Program-made: the position numbers and the translations under genes
Origin: Bacteroidota bacterium
Lineage (GTDB): Bacteria; Bacteroidota; Bacteroidia; Chitinophagales; LD1
Length of the DNA: 57,108 nucleotides
NCBI GenBank assembly: GCA_018267365.1
Contig: JAFDYQ010000028.1
Location: 1-57,108 of the forward strand
Direction of reading: 5' to 3'
Notes under the pieces: model-generated
Told to the model about the DNA's origin: nothing
What the model saw: the letters and a program-made list of their open reading frames with translations, nothing else
The model's database searches: none
In this document: piece after piece, positions 32,213 to 40,895 of the stretch
How the letters are laid out: every line of letters starts with the position of its first letter
Numbering within the stretch: the stretch's first letter is position 1

Positions 32213-32509
32213 AGTTGTTTTGTGTGTTTAGAAATGAAAAAATGAAGTGGTAGGCCGGTGGCCTCAGAGGGTAGAGTGGCGGCATACACCACTCTCAGAT
32301 AGATACTGCCTGTATGCCCGGCAGGATGCTGTGTGCAGCGCAAGGCCCGATCGCCACGACCAGCCGCGCCACTGCTACAGCAGAAAGTTGATTACAGAAA
32401 TTTCTTTCTATCAAGAAAATATTCTTTGCGTTCTCCGCGCCGGCCTGTCGGCAGACAGGTTCTTTGTGGTTATTGATTTGAACTTCTTTTAGCGTTTTCC
32501 GGTTAAACT
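32213..32509. other. Gap between the structural paralogues
   Basis: No gene is seen in this ~300 bp. The part 32413-32510 contains the CTTTGCG-type dispersed repeat and a palindrome CCTGTCGGCAGACAGG (32446-32461). These host-type repeats inside a phage operon indicate later insertion. Confidence 0.5.
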
Positions 32510-33121
32510 TTACCCCGTAGGCGCTCCGCCACCACCGCCACCACCAGGGATACTACCGCCACCTCCGCCATCTGCGGGCGGTAGGTGATTGAGTATATCG
32601 GTGTCAAAAACGCCGGCAGGTGTCGGCACCCCACAGGCAAATGACTTTGACAGCCACTTCACATCTACCTCCCAGACTATCTCAGAGGTCAGGTCGTTTT
32701 TGATATCACGGTTGGGCGTGATAGAGCACGGCACATCAGTGATAAAGACATGCGACGACGTGCGGTAGAAAAATCTATAGTTCATATTGCCCACTGCCGC
32801 CTTGTAAAATTCGCAGTTGCTCAGGAATGCCGGATCACTATAGTGTGCTGTGAACTCATAGCCGATCACCGACTCAGGCCGCAGCCCGTAGGCGGGTGCC
32901 ATCACAGGCGTAGCCTTGGGCGAGTCGCCGTTGGTCTCCGGTATCACGATGATCTTTTTATGTATCACCCCGTACTGCCAGTCAGCCGTCAGCGTCGGGT
33001 CAAATGTATGGTCCAGCAGGATAAATCCCGCGCTGCGTATACGTCCATACTCTACCTCATCGCAGAGGCTCGCAGTATGGTCCGGCAGGCGGTCACAGTT
33101 AGATGGAGAATAGTAGCTCAT
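32510..33121 (-). CDS. Phage structural protein, paralogue 2 with Gly-rich tail (203 aa)
   Basis: Residues 1-175 are homologous to the 180-residue protein at 31670 (YGRIRSAGFILLDHTF, IIVIPETNGDSPKATPVMAP, RFFYRTSSHVFITDVPCSIT). The last ~30 residues add a flexible Gly-rich tail (PPADGGGGGSIPGGGGGGGA). Such tails often order in a particle or carry attachment functions. The duplicated pair suggests alternating or hetero-oligomeric assembly. Confidence 0.65.
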   Translation of the reverse strand: MSYYSPSNCDRLPDHTASLCDEVEYGRIRSAGFILLDHTFDPTLTADWQYGVIHKKIIVIPETNGDSPKATPVMAPAYGLRPESVIGYEFTAHYSDPAFLSNCEFYKAAVGNMNYRFFYRTSSHVFITDVPCSITPNRDIKNDLTSEIVWEVDVKWLSKSFACGVPTPAGVFDTDILNHLPPADGGGGGSIPGGGGGGGAPTG

Positions 33122-33262
33122 AGGTGTTATTTAGTGAATAGCGAATAGTGAATATTGAATAGGTTCACGTTATATTTCAGATTCCGTTATGGTCCGGAGA
33201 GGTTTGGAGAGTAGTATTTGTATTAGTCTAAATACTTAATACTAACTACTAAATACTAAATG
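33122..33262 (+). repeat. Heptamer repeats (GYGAATA and CTAAATA units)
   Basis: Units of type GTGAATA run from about 33133 to 33161 and CTAAATA/CTAACTA units from about 33228 to 33268. They have the same unit types as at 18013-18147. The tract lies between two phage-type genes. Confidence 0.7.
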
Positions 33263-33868
33263 CTAATTCTGGCACTCCAGCAGCTTAAAACACCCTTTCT
33301 TATAGTCTGCTTCAATCTGGTACTTGATAGAGAAAAGTATCTGCTCCGGTTTCAGGTCATAGGGTATGCCCTTGTATTCTTCCTTGAAGACCTGCTCACG
33401 GTTCAGATTACTGCCTTGCAGCACTGCGGCCACGCGCGAGAGCTGATAGCCTGCATACTGGTCAGGAGAGATAGTGTCGGGGAAGTTGGACGTGATGAGC
33501 GCCTCCAGGTCTTCTTGAGAGAGTGAGATGCGGTTGCTCCAGGCTGCTACTATCAGCTTCACGTCTGTTTTCTCCGTCACCTCATTCTGCCGGTTGCCAT
33601 AGCTGCCTGCGGGTTTTGCCGTATAGGTCTTAGTGCCGATGCGATGATAGAGCGTGATAGGGTAAGTGTCATTGATACTAATGTCAGTGCCCTCACCTGT
33701 GAGGTCTACTATCACAGGATATTGCACCATAGCATTGCGGTCATCGTCGCGCCGCGTAGCATCATGCGCTATACCAGCCATCAGGCCATTAGAAAATCGC
33801 GCATCACACAAACAATGCGCCGAAAGATGATCATTGATGATCTTGATCAGGGTGGAGGTAAAAGGCAT
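33263..33868 (-). CDS. Hypothetical phage structural protein (201 aa)
   Basis: A soluble 201-residue protein (MPFTSTLIKIINDHLSAHCL...). It has a helical N-terminus, a beta-rich middle (ITLYHRIGTKTYTAKPAGSY) and a helical end. It is a plausible head-tail joining protein by position between the capsid genes and the paralogous pair. No family is recognised. Confidence 0.6.
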   Translation of the reverse strand: MPFTSTLIKIINDHLSAHCLCDARFSNGLMAGIAHDATRRDDDRNAMVQYPVIVDLTGEGTDISINDTYPITLYHRIGTKTYTAKPAGSYGNRQNEVTEKTDVKLIVAAWSNRISLSQEDLEALITSNFPDTISPDQYAGYQLSRVAAVLQGSNLNREQVFKEEYKGIPYDLKPEQILFSIKYQIEADYKKGCFKLLECQN

Positions 33869-33884
33869 AGGTTTTCTTAGGTTA

Positions 33885-33916
33885 GTGAATAACGAATAGT
33901 AAATAGTGAATAATGA
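33885..33916 (+). repeat. Short heptamer repeat tract (GTGAATA units)
   Basis: About four to five 7-bp units (GTGAATA, ACGAATA, GTAAATA) stand between the 201-residue gene and the T9SS gene. Confidence 0.6.
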
Positions 33917-33929
33917 AGAAGAGCTAAGG

Positions 33930-34895
33930 CTACCGCTCTACAGTAAAGCGCCCAAGCGTCCGCATTGTACCCGTATCATCCGTGATCGTAGCCATATAGA
34001 TGCCCTCAGGCATATCTGACATATTCACCTGCACCGTCTTATTGTTTCCGCTCCGAGGAATACTCCTGACCTTCTGGCCCAGCGTGTTGATGAGGTCTAT
34101 CGAGCTGTAGTGTGAGGTGATAGCATCGGTGTTTTGCTCCATATCTATGGTGACATAGCTACTCGCGGGTGAGGGGAAAAGACTTATTCCTGGTAGCGAA
34201 ACTTTTGGAATTCCTAGATAGCCTAGGGCGCAACTCGTATCGCATATTGTTCTGATACCAAATTTATTGTACGCTGTGAGGCGCAGCTCGACATTGTCTG
34301 CGCCGCAACCCCATGGTGATGCAACGTATAATCCGGATATATCACTGGGAAAAATAATGATAGTATCAGTACGTAGATAGAGTACAGAATCACTACAGTC
34401 GCTCATCAGTGCTCTACATGCCCATAAGATGGAGTCACTATGTTGAGAAGTGTTGAAAATTTTATGACCATCCCAGCCACTCAAGGATTGGTTGCAGCGG
34501 AATAGATAATCGTGCTCTCCATTTTGATGATACGTAAGGTCTTCATCGAAACTTGCAATAGGAAGTAGCGCCGAATTGCTATCTGCACTTATGATGATTA
34601 TACCCGTATCGCATATCATCCCAGTATCACACACCACATAACGTATACTATCCATGCCCGTATAAAAGGAGTCCGCCACATACACCACCCTCCGGCAGTC
34701 TAGTACAGTAAATCTCGCATTGCTATCCAGCAGGGAGATGCATACCGAATCTCCCACAGGGAATGTATCATTGGCCACCACATCAAAAGTGTCTGTAGAC
34801 GCTTGCAGCACGGTGAAGCTATCATCCACCGCCACCACCTGGCCATAGCCGCAGAGGCTGAGTAAAGTAATGAGTAGGAGTAACGTTTTCTTCAT
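33930..34895 (-). CDS. T9SS type A sorting domain protein inside the phage cluster
   Basis: A 321-residue secreted protein: signal peptide (MKKTLLLLITLLSLCGYGQV), a cadherin/Ig-like opening VVAVDDSFTVLQASTDTFDV, and a C-terminal T9SS domain (ISLFPSPASSYVTIDMEQNT ... MPEGIYMATITDDTG). It is on the same strand as its phage-type neighbours, lying between them. It is a host-type surface protein and is either cargo (moron) or evidence that the cluster is no longer a working phage. Confidence 0.85.
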   Translation of the reverse strand: MKKTLLLLITLLSLCGYGQVVAVDDSFTVLQASTDTFDVVANDTFPVGDSVCISLLDSNARFTVLDCRRVVYVADSFYTGMDSIRYVVCDTGMICDTGIIIISADSNSALLPIASFDEDLTYHQNGEHDYLFRCNQSLSGWDGHKIFNTSQHSDSILWACRALMSDCSDSVLYLRTDTIIIFPSDISGLYVASPWGCGADNVELRLTAYNKFGIRTICDTSCALGYLGIPKVSLPGISLFPSPASSYVTIDMEQNTDAITSHYSSIDLINTLGQKVRSIPRSGNNKTVQVNMSDMPEGIYMATITDDTGTMRTLGRFTVER

Positions 34896-35010
34896 AGTCG
34901 CTTTGTTTCATCGTACAAGGTACAGGCGTTTTGTCATATATCTATCTCTACATTGTCACAGTTTTGTCAAATGTATTGCGCCGCCCCTCGTCCCCCGTCC
35001 CTCGTCTCCT

Positions 35011-35859
35011 TCACGGTATCGCCTCCACCCGCTTCACCTGCTCGTCACACTCTATACACCAGTCACCTGACAGGTGGATCGAGTCTACGAAGGTCAGCAG
35101 CTCATTCATAAAGTCCTGCTTCAGTTGATTGCGCAGGTCTTTGGCACGGGTCAGGTCTACGGTGGTGTAGCGGTTGATACGGTCCGTATAGATGCGCTCC
35201 TGCATCAGCTCCGCACCCAGCAGGTACCACCAGGCTGTCGCCAGTTCTTTCTTATAGTTGCACACCAGCACGTCAAAGCTGCACTGCAGCCCGATAGTGG
35301 CCGTGAGCCCGTAGGTGTCATACCCTTCGGTAAACTGCCCGCCCGCATAGCTCGCCCCCTGTATATACAGATGCGACCAGAACCAATCATAGCTCGCCCA
35401 GAATCTTCCATCCAGGTCCTGGCTATCCAGTTGCAGAGACGCCGAGTTCACATGCGTCGCGTCATAGGCTATGTATAGCATCGCGCTGTCCGCATATTTT
35501 TTATTGATCGTCACATCGTTCCACCCCGCTTGTGGCGTGATAGAGAATGTATCGAGCAGCGTCAGTGTGTTGTCATGTACCTCATATACGTAGAGTGGGA
35601 TCGTAGTATTGGGCACCGGGTCTTTCAGGTACAGGTGTACCTTATTTATCGGTATATAGTGAAAAGGAGATTTCAGGTAGTAGCAGTCTACCAGTATGCC
35701 GCGCAGCGTACCCGCGGCGGCAGGAGTGATAGCCGTAGCATCTACGCTATTCGATAGTTGAAATGCCTCACTGATCCTTTTCAGCCGGTAGCGTTTAGCC
35801 ATCGCATTGGTAAATGCCGTCTCAAATATTTTGCCGATCGGCGCTGTACGGTGTTCCAC
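35011..35859 (-). CDS. Head-connector-like protein, C-terminal part after a frameshift
   Basis: The frame can only start with GTG inside the upstream frame. It contains AKIFETAFTNAMAKRYRLKR-like start, a beta-rich middle (KVHLYLKDPVPNTTIPLYVY) and a helical C-terminal part (LLGAELMQERIYTDRINRYT) ending with two Cys near CIECDEQ. It appears to be the continuation of the 74-residue ORF at 35781-36005 after a -1 shift near 35835. Joined, they give one ~330-residue protein of a Bacteroidota phage-type family placed after the capsid gene. Confidence 0.65.
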   Translation of the reverse strand: MEHRTAPIGKIFETAFTNAMAKRYRLKRISEAFQLSNSVDATAITPAAAGTLRGILVDCYYLKSPFHYIPINKVHLYLKDPVPNTTIPLYVYEVHDNTLTLLDTFSITPQAGWNDVTINKKYADSAMLYIAYDATHVNSASLQLDSQDLDGRFWASYDWFWSHLYIQGASYAGGQFTEGYDTYGLTATIGLQCSFDVLVCNYKKELATAWWYLLGAELMQERIYTDRINRYTTVDLTRAKDLRNQLKQDFMNELLTFVDSIHLSGDWCIECDEQVKRVEAIP

Positions 35860-36005
35860 ACGTCTAGGAAGGTCGCATGCTCCGAGTTGGCTATATCTGT
35901 GATCTGTGATACGGTGATCCCCGGCAGATCATTGATATACATGCCGCTCTCGGGCGCCGTGCCTCCCTGCGTCCGCAGGCCGATATAGTCTATTAGGCAG
36001 TCCAT
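35781..36005 (-). CDS. Head-connector-like protein, N-terminal part before a frameshift
   Basis: MDCLIDYIGLRTQGGTAPES, then GMYINDLPGITVSQITDIAN and TFLDVWNTVQRRSAK, form the recognisable N-terminus (MDCLxxxIGLR...YINDLPG) of a phage-associated family. After RRSAK the frame degenerates. A run of four A (GCAAAAT on the minus strand) lies where the -1 frame would rejoin a sensible sequence. It may be a mutation, a sequencing error or programmed slippage. Confidence 0.65.
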   Translation of the reverse strand: MDCLIDYIGLRTQGGTAPESGMYINDLPGITVSQITDIANSEHATFLDVWNTVQRRSAKYLRRHLPMRWLNATG

Positions 36006-36132
36006 AGGTTTTGTCTATTATGTTTTGTAAATGATAGATTTAATCTTAATAGCGCTTTCTTATCCACCCCGGTTCTTCCCTCTCCTTTGGAGAGGGAAGA
36101 TGTCCGCCGCGGCGGATAGATGGGTGAGGTGG
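36006..36132. repeat. Hairpin-rich intergenic element
   Basis: A strong palindrome CTTCCCTCTCC-TTT-GGAGAGGGAAG (36076-36100) is followed by CCGCCGCGGCGG (36105-36116). The first could terminate or attenuate transcription just after the capsid gene. The pair also looks like a REP element. Confidence 0.65.
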
Positions 36133-37293
36133 TTATGCAGACACAGCCTCGTTAGTGATCTCGTAGCGCAGGGCGCCATTGCTGCCGTGCAGCGTATCAC
36201 TACCGTTGTAGATGCTGGTGTCGAGCTGGTACAGGCCGTATGTCTTAGAGATGGTCACGGTCCAGCCGGCGTTGAGCGTTTGCACATTGCCGTATGGCGG
36301 CGTTACGTCATAGCCGCATGGAGAGAAGCGCATTTCTACGTCAAAGGCCATCGTAGCAGGCGTACCGCTACCTGTCTCGATAGGCAGCACGATCTGAAAT
36401 GCCTGGTAGGTGCCATAGTCCAGGCGCTTGAAGCCCACCAGCCTGTTTACATCGATGAAGCCCACAGATCCCTGTGAGAAGACGCCGATCATGTTCTGCC
36501 CGAATGGCGAAGTGCCTGACGCCGTCTTAGGATCGTAGTAGAAGCGGTAGTCTGCCGTATTCACAGCATTATTCAGCCCGCTGAGGCCGGCGCTGATCGC
36601 ACCGGCTGCATTCTGGCGGCTGAACTGATGAAACAGTCCATTGCCCACGATACTCAGATTGCCGTAGAGTTCGTTTAGCTCTGCCTCGTATAGCAGCTGC
36701 GCTACGCCCTCAGTCAGGTCAAATACGTTTGCGTCTTTGTTGATATTGACTACGCGGGTATTGCTGCTCGTGCCATTGTCCGGCAGCACATTGCGGCCAA
36801 AGCTCACGCTATTCACCAGGTCATAGTCTATCTGGTCTATAAGGCCCGGTATCTGAGACATGATGAGGCGTACAAACTCCTCCATCAGCGGTGAGCTGGC
36901 ACCCTCCACTGACTGGCGCTGCACCGCCTCAGCGGTATAGCGCTCCAGAAAGTCCGTAGGCAGCGAGAAGGATATTTGTGCATACTTAGGTGCCTGCAGC
37001 GTGTATTCTTTGCGCAGTGGAGTGGTGCCCTGTGTATCGCAGTCGCGTGTGGTCTGCACAGCGCTGCGCGTGCTGCGCTCGTAGGTCCAGTAGCGTATAT
37101 CGCTCACCTGGCCCAGGCTGTTATTGAGGCGCAGGCGCTCATAGTCCGGTATCTGTATATCCGGGCTCTGCTCCACGGCCAGGCGGAGCATACCTGCGGG
37201 TGTGATCTTCACCGAGGGGTCATTGGCCCCGATAAAGGTTTTGAGGTCTTGCAGCAGGTATGGTGCAATGCCCTGTGTGAGTGTTACTGACAT
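36133..37293 (-). CDS. Putative phage major capsid protein
   Basis: A 386-residue protein placed directly after the scaffold gene. Segments YTLQAPKYAQISFSLPTDFL, SQIPGLIDQIDYDLVNSVSF, GNLSIVGNGLFHQF, GVFSQGSVGFIDVNRLVGFK and YGTYQAFQIVLPIE have the pattern of HK97-type capsid proteins (long N-arm helix, E-loop, peripheral domain). The assignment rests on order, size and pattern, not on a decisive motif. Confidence 0.65.
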   Translation of the reverse strand: MSVTLTQGIAPYLLQDLKTFIGANDPSVKITPAGMLRLAVEQSPDIQIPDYERLRLNNSLGQVSDIRYWTYERSTRSAVQTTRDCDTQGTTPLRKEYTLQAPKYAQISFSLPTDFLERYTAEAVQRQSVEGASSPLMEEFVRLIMSQIPGLIDQIDYDLVNSVSFGRNVLPDNGTSSNTRVVNINKDANVFDLTEGVAQLLYEAELNELYGNLSIVGNGLFHQFSRQNAAGAISAGLSGLNNAVNTADYRFYYDPKTASGTSPFGQNMIGVFSQGSVGFIDVNRLVGFKRLDYGTYQAFQIVLPIETGSGTPATMAFDVEMRFSPCGYDVTPPYGNVQTLNAGWTVTISKTYGLYQLDTSIYNGSDTLHGSNGALRYEITNEAVSA

Positions 37294-37328
37294 AAGTTAT
37301 TGTGTTTAAAGTTGCCCAGAATGCTAAG

Positions 37329-37418
37329 TGTTGTTAGGTGTTAGTTGGCTGTTGGCAGGAATGCTTTGTATTACAGCCACCCGCCACCAGTCACCTGCCA
37401 ACCACCTCAGTCACCTCT
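37329..37418 (+). repeat. Heptamer repeats (GTTGGCN and CAGYCAC units)
   Basis: 7-bp units GTTGTTA, GGTGTTA and GTTGGCT run from 37331, then CAGCCAC, CCGCCAC, CAGTCAC and CTGCCAA units run from 37374. Positions 37366-37403 are repeated in inverse orientation at 48143-48180 with one mismatch in 38. Confidence 0.7.
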
Positions 37419-38286
37419 CCGTCATCTCCGCTATCGCGCGGATATTAGAGGCCGGTATGCGGCCCTGGGCAGGTATGTTTGTGAGAAAGGTCGTAGTACC
37501 CGATGGTCGTGGCGTGACCGGGTCATTGATCTGTAGTACCCCCTTAGACGCCAGAGAGCTGTCCAGGAAGTCGTTGAAGTCTATCATGCGTCCGCCCTCC
37601 TGATAGGGCTGGTCCGGCGTGGACGCACTCATCAGGCGCAGCGTTTGAGTATTATTGTCTAGTCGCAGTGCAGCACCCTTATGTAGCAGGTATGCCTCCA
37701 GTAGTGCGCGTGCATCATTGCTATTCTCCTCCGGAGAAAGCCTCGTATTCGCATACTTTCGTGAATGAAGCGCCGACCGCAGCGCAAAGTCTGTGAGGCG
37801 CTGATCACTTTCTTTCTGCACCAGAGATACGCGCTCATCTGCCTGCTGCTGTGCGGTAGATAGCTGCACGGTCAGGTCGTCTATCTGCTGTTGTATTTTC
37901 CTTTTTTCTGAGGCGTTGCTGGTTGTTGCTTTCTGCGCTTCCAGTTCACGGGTTTTCTCCAGTATGCGGCGTAGGCGGGTGTAGCTGTTTTTCTGGCCTG
38001 CTATCTCAGCGCGTATGTCATCCGGCGCATTCAGCTCATCCAGCCAGCGCTCTATCTCCGTATCCACCGGATTGAGCGACTGCTGCCGAAAGTGCCTTTG
38101 CAGGTCTGTATTACTGCGAGCCTCTTCTGTGGTCATCATGCCTGATAGCGCCTGCGTGATATCATTATGTATATCATCGCTCACCTCAGTATTGAGAGAC
38201 AGCATGTCGGCAAAGCGCGGGTCGGCAGGGTCGAGATTGGCGCGGCGTAGTATATCCGCCAGCAGCGAGGAGAGTTTTTGTGGCAT
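37411..38286 (-). CDS. Putative phage scaffold protein
   Basis: The start is set at ATG 38286 (MPQKLSSLLADILRRANLDP). The ~291-residue protein is highly helical, with a long coiled coil (LRRILEKTRELEAQKATTSN, then KIQQQIDDLTVQLSTAQQQA). It ends in a less ordered part. A coiled-coil protein of this size just before a capsid gene is the usual form of a scaffold. No protease is encoded nearby. Confidence 0.6.
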   Translation of the reverse strand: MPQKLSSLLADILRRANLDPADPRFADMLSLNTEVSDDIHNDITQALSGMMTTEEARSNTDLQRHFRQQSLNPVDTEIERWLDELNAPDDIRAEIAGQKNSYTRLRRILEKTRELEAQKATTSNASEKRKIQQQIDDLTVQLSTAQQQADERVSLVQKESDQRLTDFALRSALHSRKYANTRLSPEENSNDARALLEAYLLHKGAALRLDNNTQTLRLMSASTPDQPYQEGGRMIDFNDFLDSSLASKGVLQINDPVTPRPSGTTTFLTNIPAQGRIPASNIRAIAEMTER

Positions 38287-38407
38287 AGGTTGTTTGAAAT
38301 TGTAGTGCAAAGATAAGTATAAAATGCTAAATATGCAAATATTGGCACTTCTATACTTATTCACTTTTTTGTGGACAATTCTTCTCTCGCCTATGTTTCG
38401 TACCTTT

Positions 38408-39157
38408 ATGGAGATGCGATCACTCTCTCTGATCTTATGCCTGATGGCAGCAGTACATGCCTGCGCGCAGCGCGTGCAGGTATATGGCCGTGCCGGTCAT
38501 GGCGGCAAGGGCGAGGCTGGCGTCATGGTCATGATCTTTGAGGGTGACCAATTTACCCGGCGCATCATCACTGATCAGACAGGCACCTACCGCTTTTACA
38601 CAGATGGTCGCGACTATACTGTGCTGTACTACAAGCCCGGCATCAAGCCCCGCTCCGTTCATATCATCAATACTGTACTCGATGAAACTGTTAAGTTTCC
38701 CGTAGATATAGAGACCGAACCTGTCCAAATGAGCGCAGATTCCTTTGCCGCTACCACTGCTGCCGTAGGTAGTAGCAGGCCAGAGCTGAGCCGCATGTAT
38801 ATCACAGCCGTGTACGAGTACGAGAAGCACGCCTCGCGCAGGGATACCTTCTCTCGCAATACGCGCCGCGCCTTGATCCGCCAGGCCATAGCAGAGCGCG
38901 ATCGCTTTGCAAATTATAAGAAGTCTGCTCACAAAGCAGACAAGGACAGCAGTCAGCATACCACCATCGCTATAGGGCCTGATACCTATGAGGAGGTCAC
39001 CGATCCAAAAGGAGCAAGGCGCTATTACAAAAATGATAAACCTATCACGGAGGTTACCTACCGGTTTGAGACCACGCGCAGGTATGAAGGTGTGCTGAAG
39101 AATAAGCGCGACGTGCGCCGCTTTGAGAAGTACGATGCGATGCAGCACGTGAAGTGA
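38408..39157 (+). CDS. Secreted carboxypeptidase-regulatory-like protein
   Basis: The start is set at ATG 38408 (MEMRSLSLILCLMAAVHACA). The signal peptide ends at CAQ. The N-terminal ~90 residues look like a carboxypeptidase-regulatory beta sandwich (RVQVYGRAGHGGKGEAGVMV, then TDQTGTYRFYTDGRDYTVLY). The rest is charged and helical (RRALIRQAIAERDRFANYKK). The role is unknown. It is divergent from the phage-type cluster, marking its boundary. Confidence 0.75.
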   Translation: MEMRSLSLILCLMAAVHACAQRVQVYGRAGHGGKGEAGVMVMIFEGDQFTRRIITDQTGTYRFYTDGRDYTVLYYKPGIKPRSVHIINTVLDETVKFPVDIETEPVQMSADSFAATTAAVGSSRPELSRMYITAVYEYEKHASRRDTFSRNTRRALIRQAIAERDRFANYKKSAHKADKDSSQHTTIAIGPDTYEEVTDPKGARRYYKNDKPITEVTYRFETTRRYEGVLKNKRDVRRFEKYDAMQHVK

Positions 39158-39216
39158 TATGGTGTATTTGTAAGGACACGCCATATATCCCCGTCTGATA
39201 GTCATAAACCCACGAT

Positions 39217-39723
39217 ATGACCCGAAAGTATTTCTACCCTGTTTTCATTTTTTCACTACTGTTTTTAGTCGAGTGCCGCAAGGATACCACTCCACCGGCG
39301 CCCGAGACAGACGCCGCGCTCTTTGCCAGGGCTACCTCTGGTGGCTATACCTATTATAAGGGTGATGCTTCCGTTCATCACTCCTCGCCGCAGTCGGCTC
39401 ACGGAGGTTTCTTCCGTGTCCGCTTCAATGCTATCGCACAGGCTGCACTTACAGATCAGGGCAAGCTACCTACAGGCGCTACATTCCCCAATGGATCTAT
39501 AATAGTGAAGGAACTGCACAATGATAGTACCGGCACGCAGTTGCACGGATATGCTATTATGGAGAAGCTGCCATCGGATACCTCTCAGGCAGATGGCTGG
39601 ATATGGGCCGAGGTCAATACCTCTGGTGCAGGCTACACTATCAATAATAAAGGCGCGATCTGTACGGGCTGCCATAGCATAGATGACCGGGACCATGTGC
39701 GTTTGTTCGATCTTTTCCCATGA
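39217..39723 (+). CDS. Cytochrome P460-like lipoprotein
   Basis: A 168-residue protein with a lipobox (FLVEC) and a C-terminal haem-binding motif CTGCH. The body (YYKGDASVHHSSPQSAHGGF, NGSIIVKELHND, DGWIWAEVNTSGAGYTINNK) fits the cytochrome P460 domain, a beta fold with c-type haem. It should be periplasmic and membrane-anchored, with an electron-transfer or peroxide-linked role. Confidence 0.8.
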   Translation: MTRKYFYPVFIFSLLFLVECRKDTTPPAPETDAALFARATSGGYTYYKGDASVHHSSPQSAHGGFFRVRFNAIAQAALTDQGKLPTGATFPNGSIIVKELHNDSTGTQLHGYAIMEKLPSDTSQADGWIWAEVNTSGAGYTINNKGAICTGCHSIDDRDHVRLFDLFP

Positions 39724-39741
39724 GATGGGCGTCCATTAGCC

Positions 39742-40791
39742 TTACATCTTTTTCATCACACCCATGGTGCTCAGTTTGATGCACTGGCGTGTGACCAGTG
39801 TATCGCCCAGATCGTCCCAGATGATATTCGGCACCCGGCCCGGGTGGATGCTGCCCGCATGGATCAGACTGTCTACGAAGGCCGGTAGCTGTGCATTGGC
39901 ATGAGCCGCGCCTTTGCGGATAGTAGTAGGAGAGTTGGGGTCAAAGGCCCCGCGCACAGCCTGCGCATTGTGCTGCGTGATCTGCCAGCAAAACTGAAAC
40001 AAAGCATCGCCATTCTTAGTGTAGGCAGCAAAATTTCTTAGTTGATGTGCCTGCAGTTCATCGTAGTGATTATCATTGGTCCAGCCCCCGGCCATCGGTA
40101 TCAGGCTTTGGTGAAACCACCCCTCCGCCTGTGCCTCGGGCGTATTGGGCCCGCCCTCCAGTATGAGCAGTACCTTGCCTGCACCATCATCACCGATGAT
40201 CTTTTCCAGCGGTATACGGATGAAGTCCTTGAGCCCGGTGGCGTCCGTCGTATTGCGGTAGATCCGCGGGCCGAGTTCTGCGCGCAGGAGGTTTAGCAGT
40301 GCCGTATCAGTAGGAGAGGTGTGGCAGTAGTGTGTGATCTGTAGGATCACCAGTTCCTGATGCTGGTCTACAAAGTGACGGGTATCCCGCAGTATATTTT
40401 TCAGCGCATCACCCTTACAGCCCAGCCCGTCGCAGCGCGTACAGTGCTCTGTGTAGAATTCACCTTTGTACAGTACCGGCCGCACATCGTAGATCCGCAG
40501 CCCCGCCTCCAGTTGGTTCTTCATGGTCAGGTACTGCGTCTGCGTATTGCCATGATTGGCAAAGGCGGTACAGTATTGTGAGATATACATGCCGGCATCA
40601 TGTGAACCCGGTATACAGATATAAGACAGCGAGGCGCTCGGATGCGCCTGCACCAGGTCGTGCATCCAGTCACATGTAGAGGGCTGCACAGCGCAGAAGC
40701 TTGCCGTCTTATTGGCAGGATCGTATTGCGCCTTGCAGCCGCAGAGCAGCAGGCAGAGTAGCAGGGATATTGGAAATGACTTTGGGTACAA
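39742..40791 (-). CDS. PI-PLC X-domain lipoprotein
   Basis: The chosen start is TTG 40791 (reading MYPKSFPISLLLCLLLCGCK), which gives a normal lipoprotein signal. ATG starts further upstream would add 25-40 atypical residues and overlap the promoter or start of the divergent gene. The catalytic domain of phosphatidylinositol-specific phospholipase C is seen as YICIPGSHDAGMY, GLRIYDVRPVLYKGEFYTEH and ILEGG. The first catalytic His is in GSHD and the second in YTEHC. It cleaves inositol phospholipids or related head groups at the cell surface. Confidence 0.82.
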   Translation of the reverse strand: MYPKSFPISLLLCLLLCGCKAQYDPANKTASFCAVQPSTCDWMHDLVQAHPSASLSYICIPGSHDAGMYISQYCTAFANHGNTQTQYLTMKNQLEAGLRIYDVRPVLYKGEFYTEHCTRCDGLGCKGDALKNILRDTRHFVDQHQELVILQITHYCHTSPTDTALLNLLRAELGPRIYRNTTDATGLKDFIRIPLEKIIGDDGAGKVLLILEGGPNTPEAQAEGWFHQSLIPMAGGWTNDNHYDELQAHQLRNFAAYTKNGDALFQFCWQITQHNAQAVRGAFDPNSPTTIRKGAAHANAQLPAFVDSLIHAGSIHPGRVPNIIWDDLGDTLVTRQCIKLSTMGVMKKM

Positions 40792-40895
40792 TGTATTGTT
40801 TTGGCTGAGAGCATAAATATAGCAACTACCCGGCAGCATCAGGTCTTTTGGCGCTTCCTCTATTTTAATTTTCTTTACCCGCTCAAAACCTACAT

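Larger units (their letters stand above)
28235..38286 (-). mobile_element. Phage-derived head and lysis gene cluster (incomplete)
   Basis: This ~10-kb minus-strand run starts with a scaffold and a capsid-like gene and ends with holin-like, endolysin and spanin-like genes and a terminator. Head genes at the start and lysis genes at the end follow phage order. No gene resembling a portal, large or small terminase, protease, tape measure, tail fibre or integrase is present. Boundaries given are those of the first and last phage-type genes, because no attachment sites were found. Confidence 0.65.
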
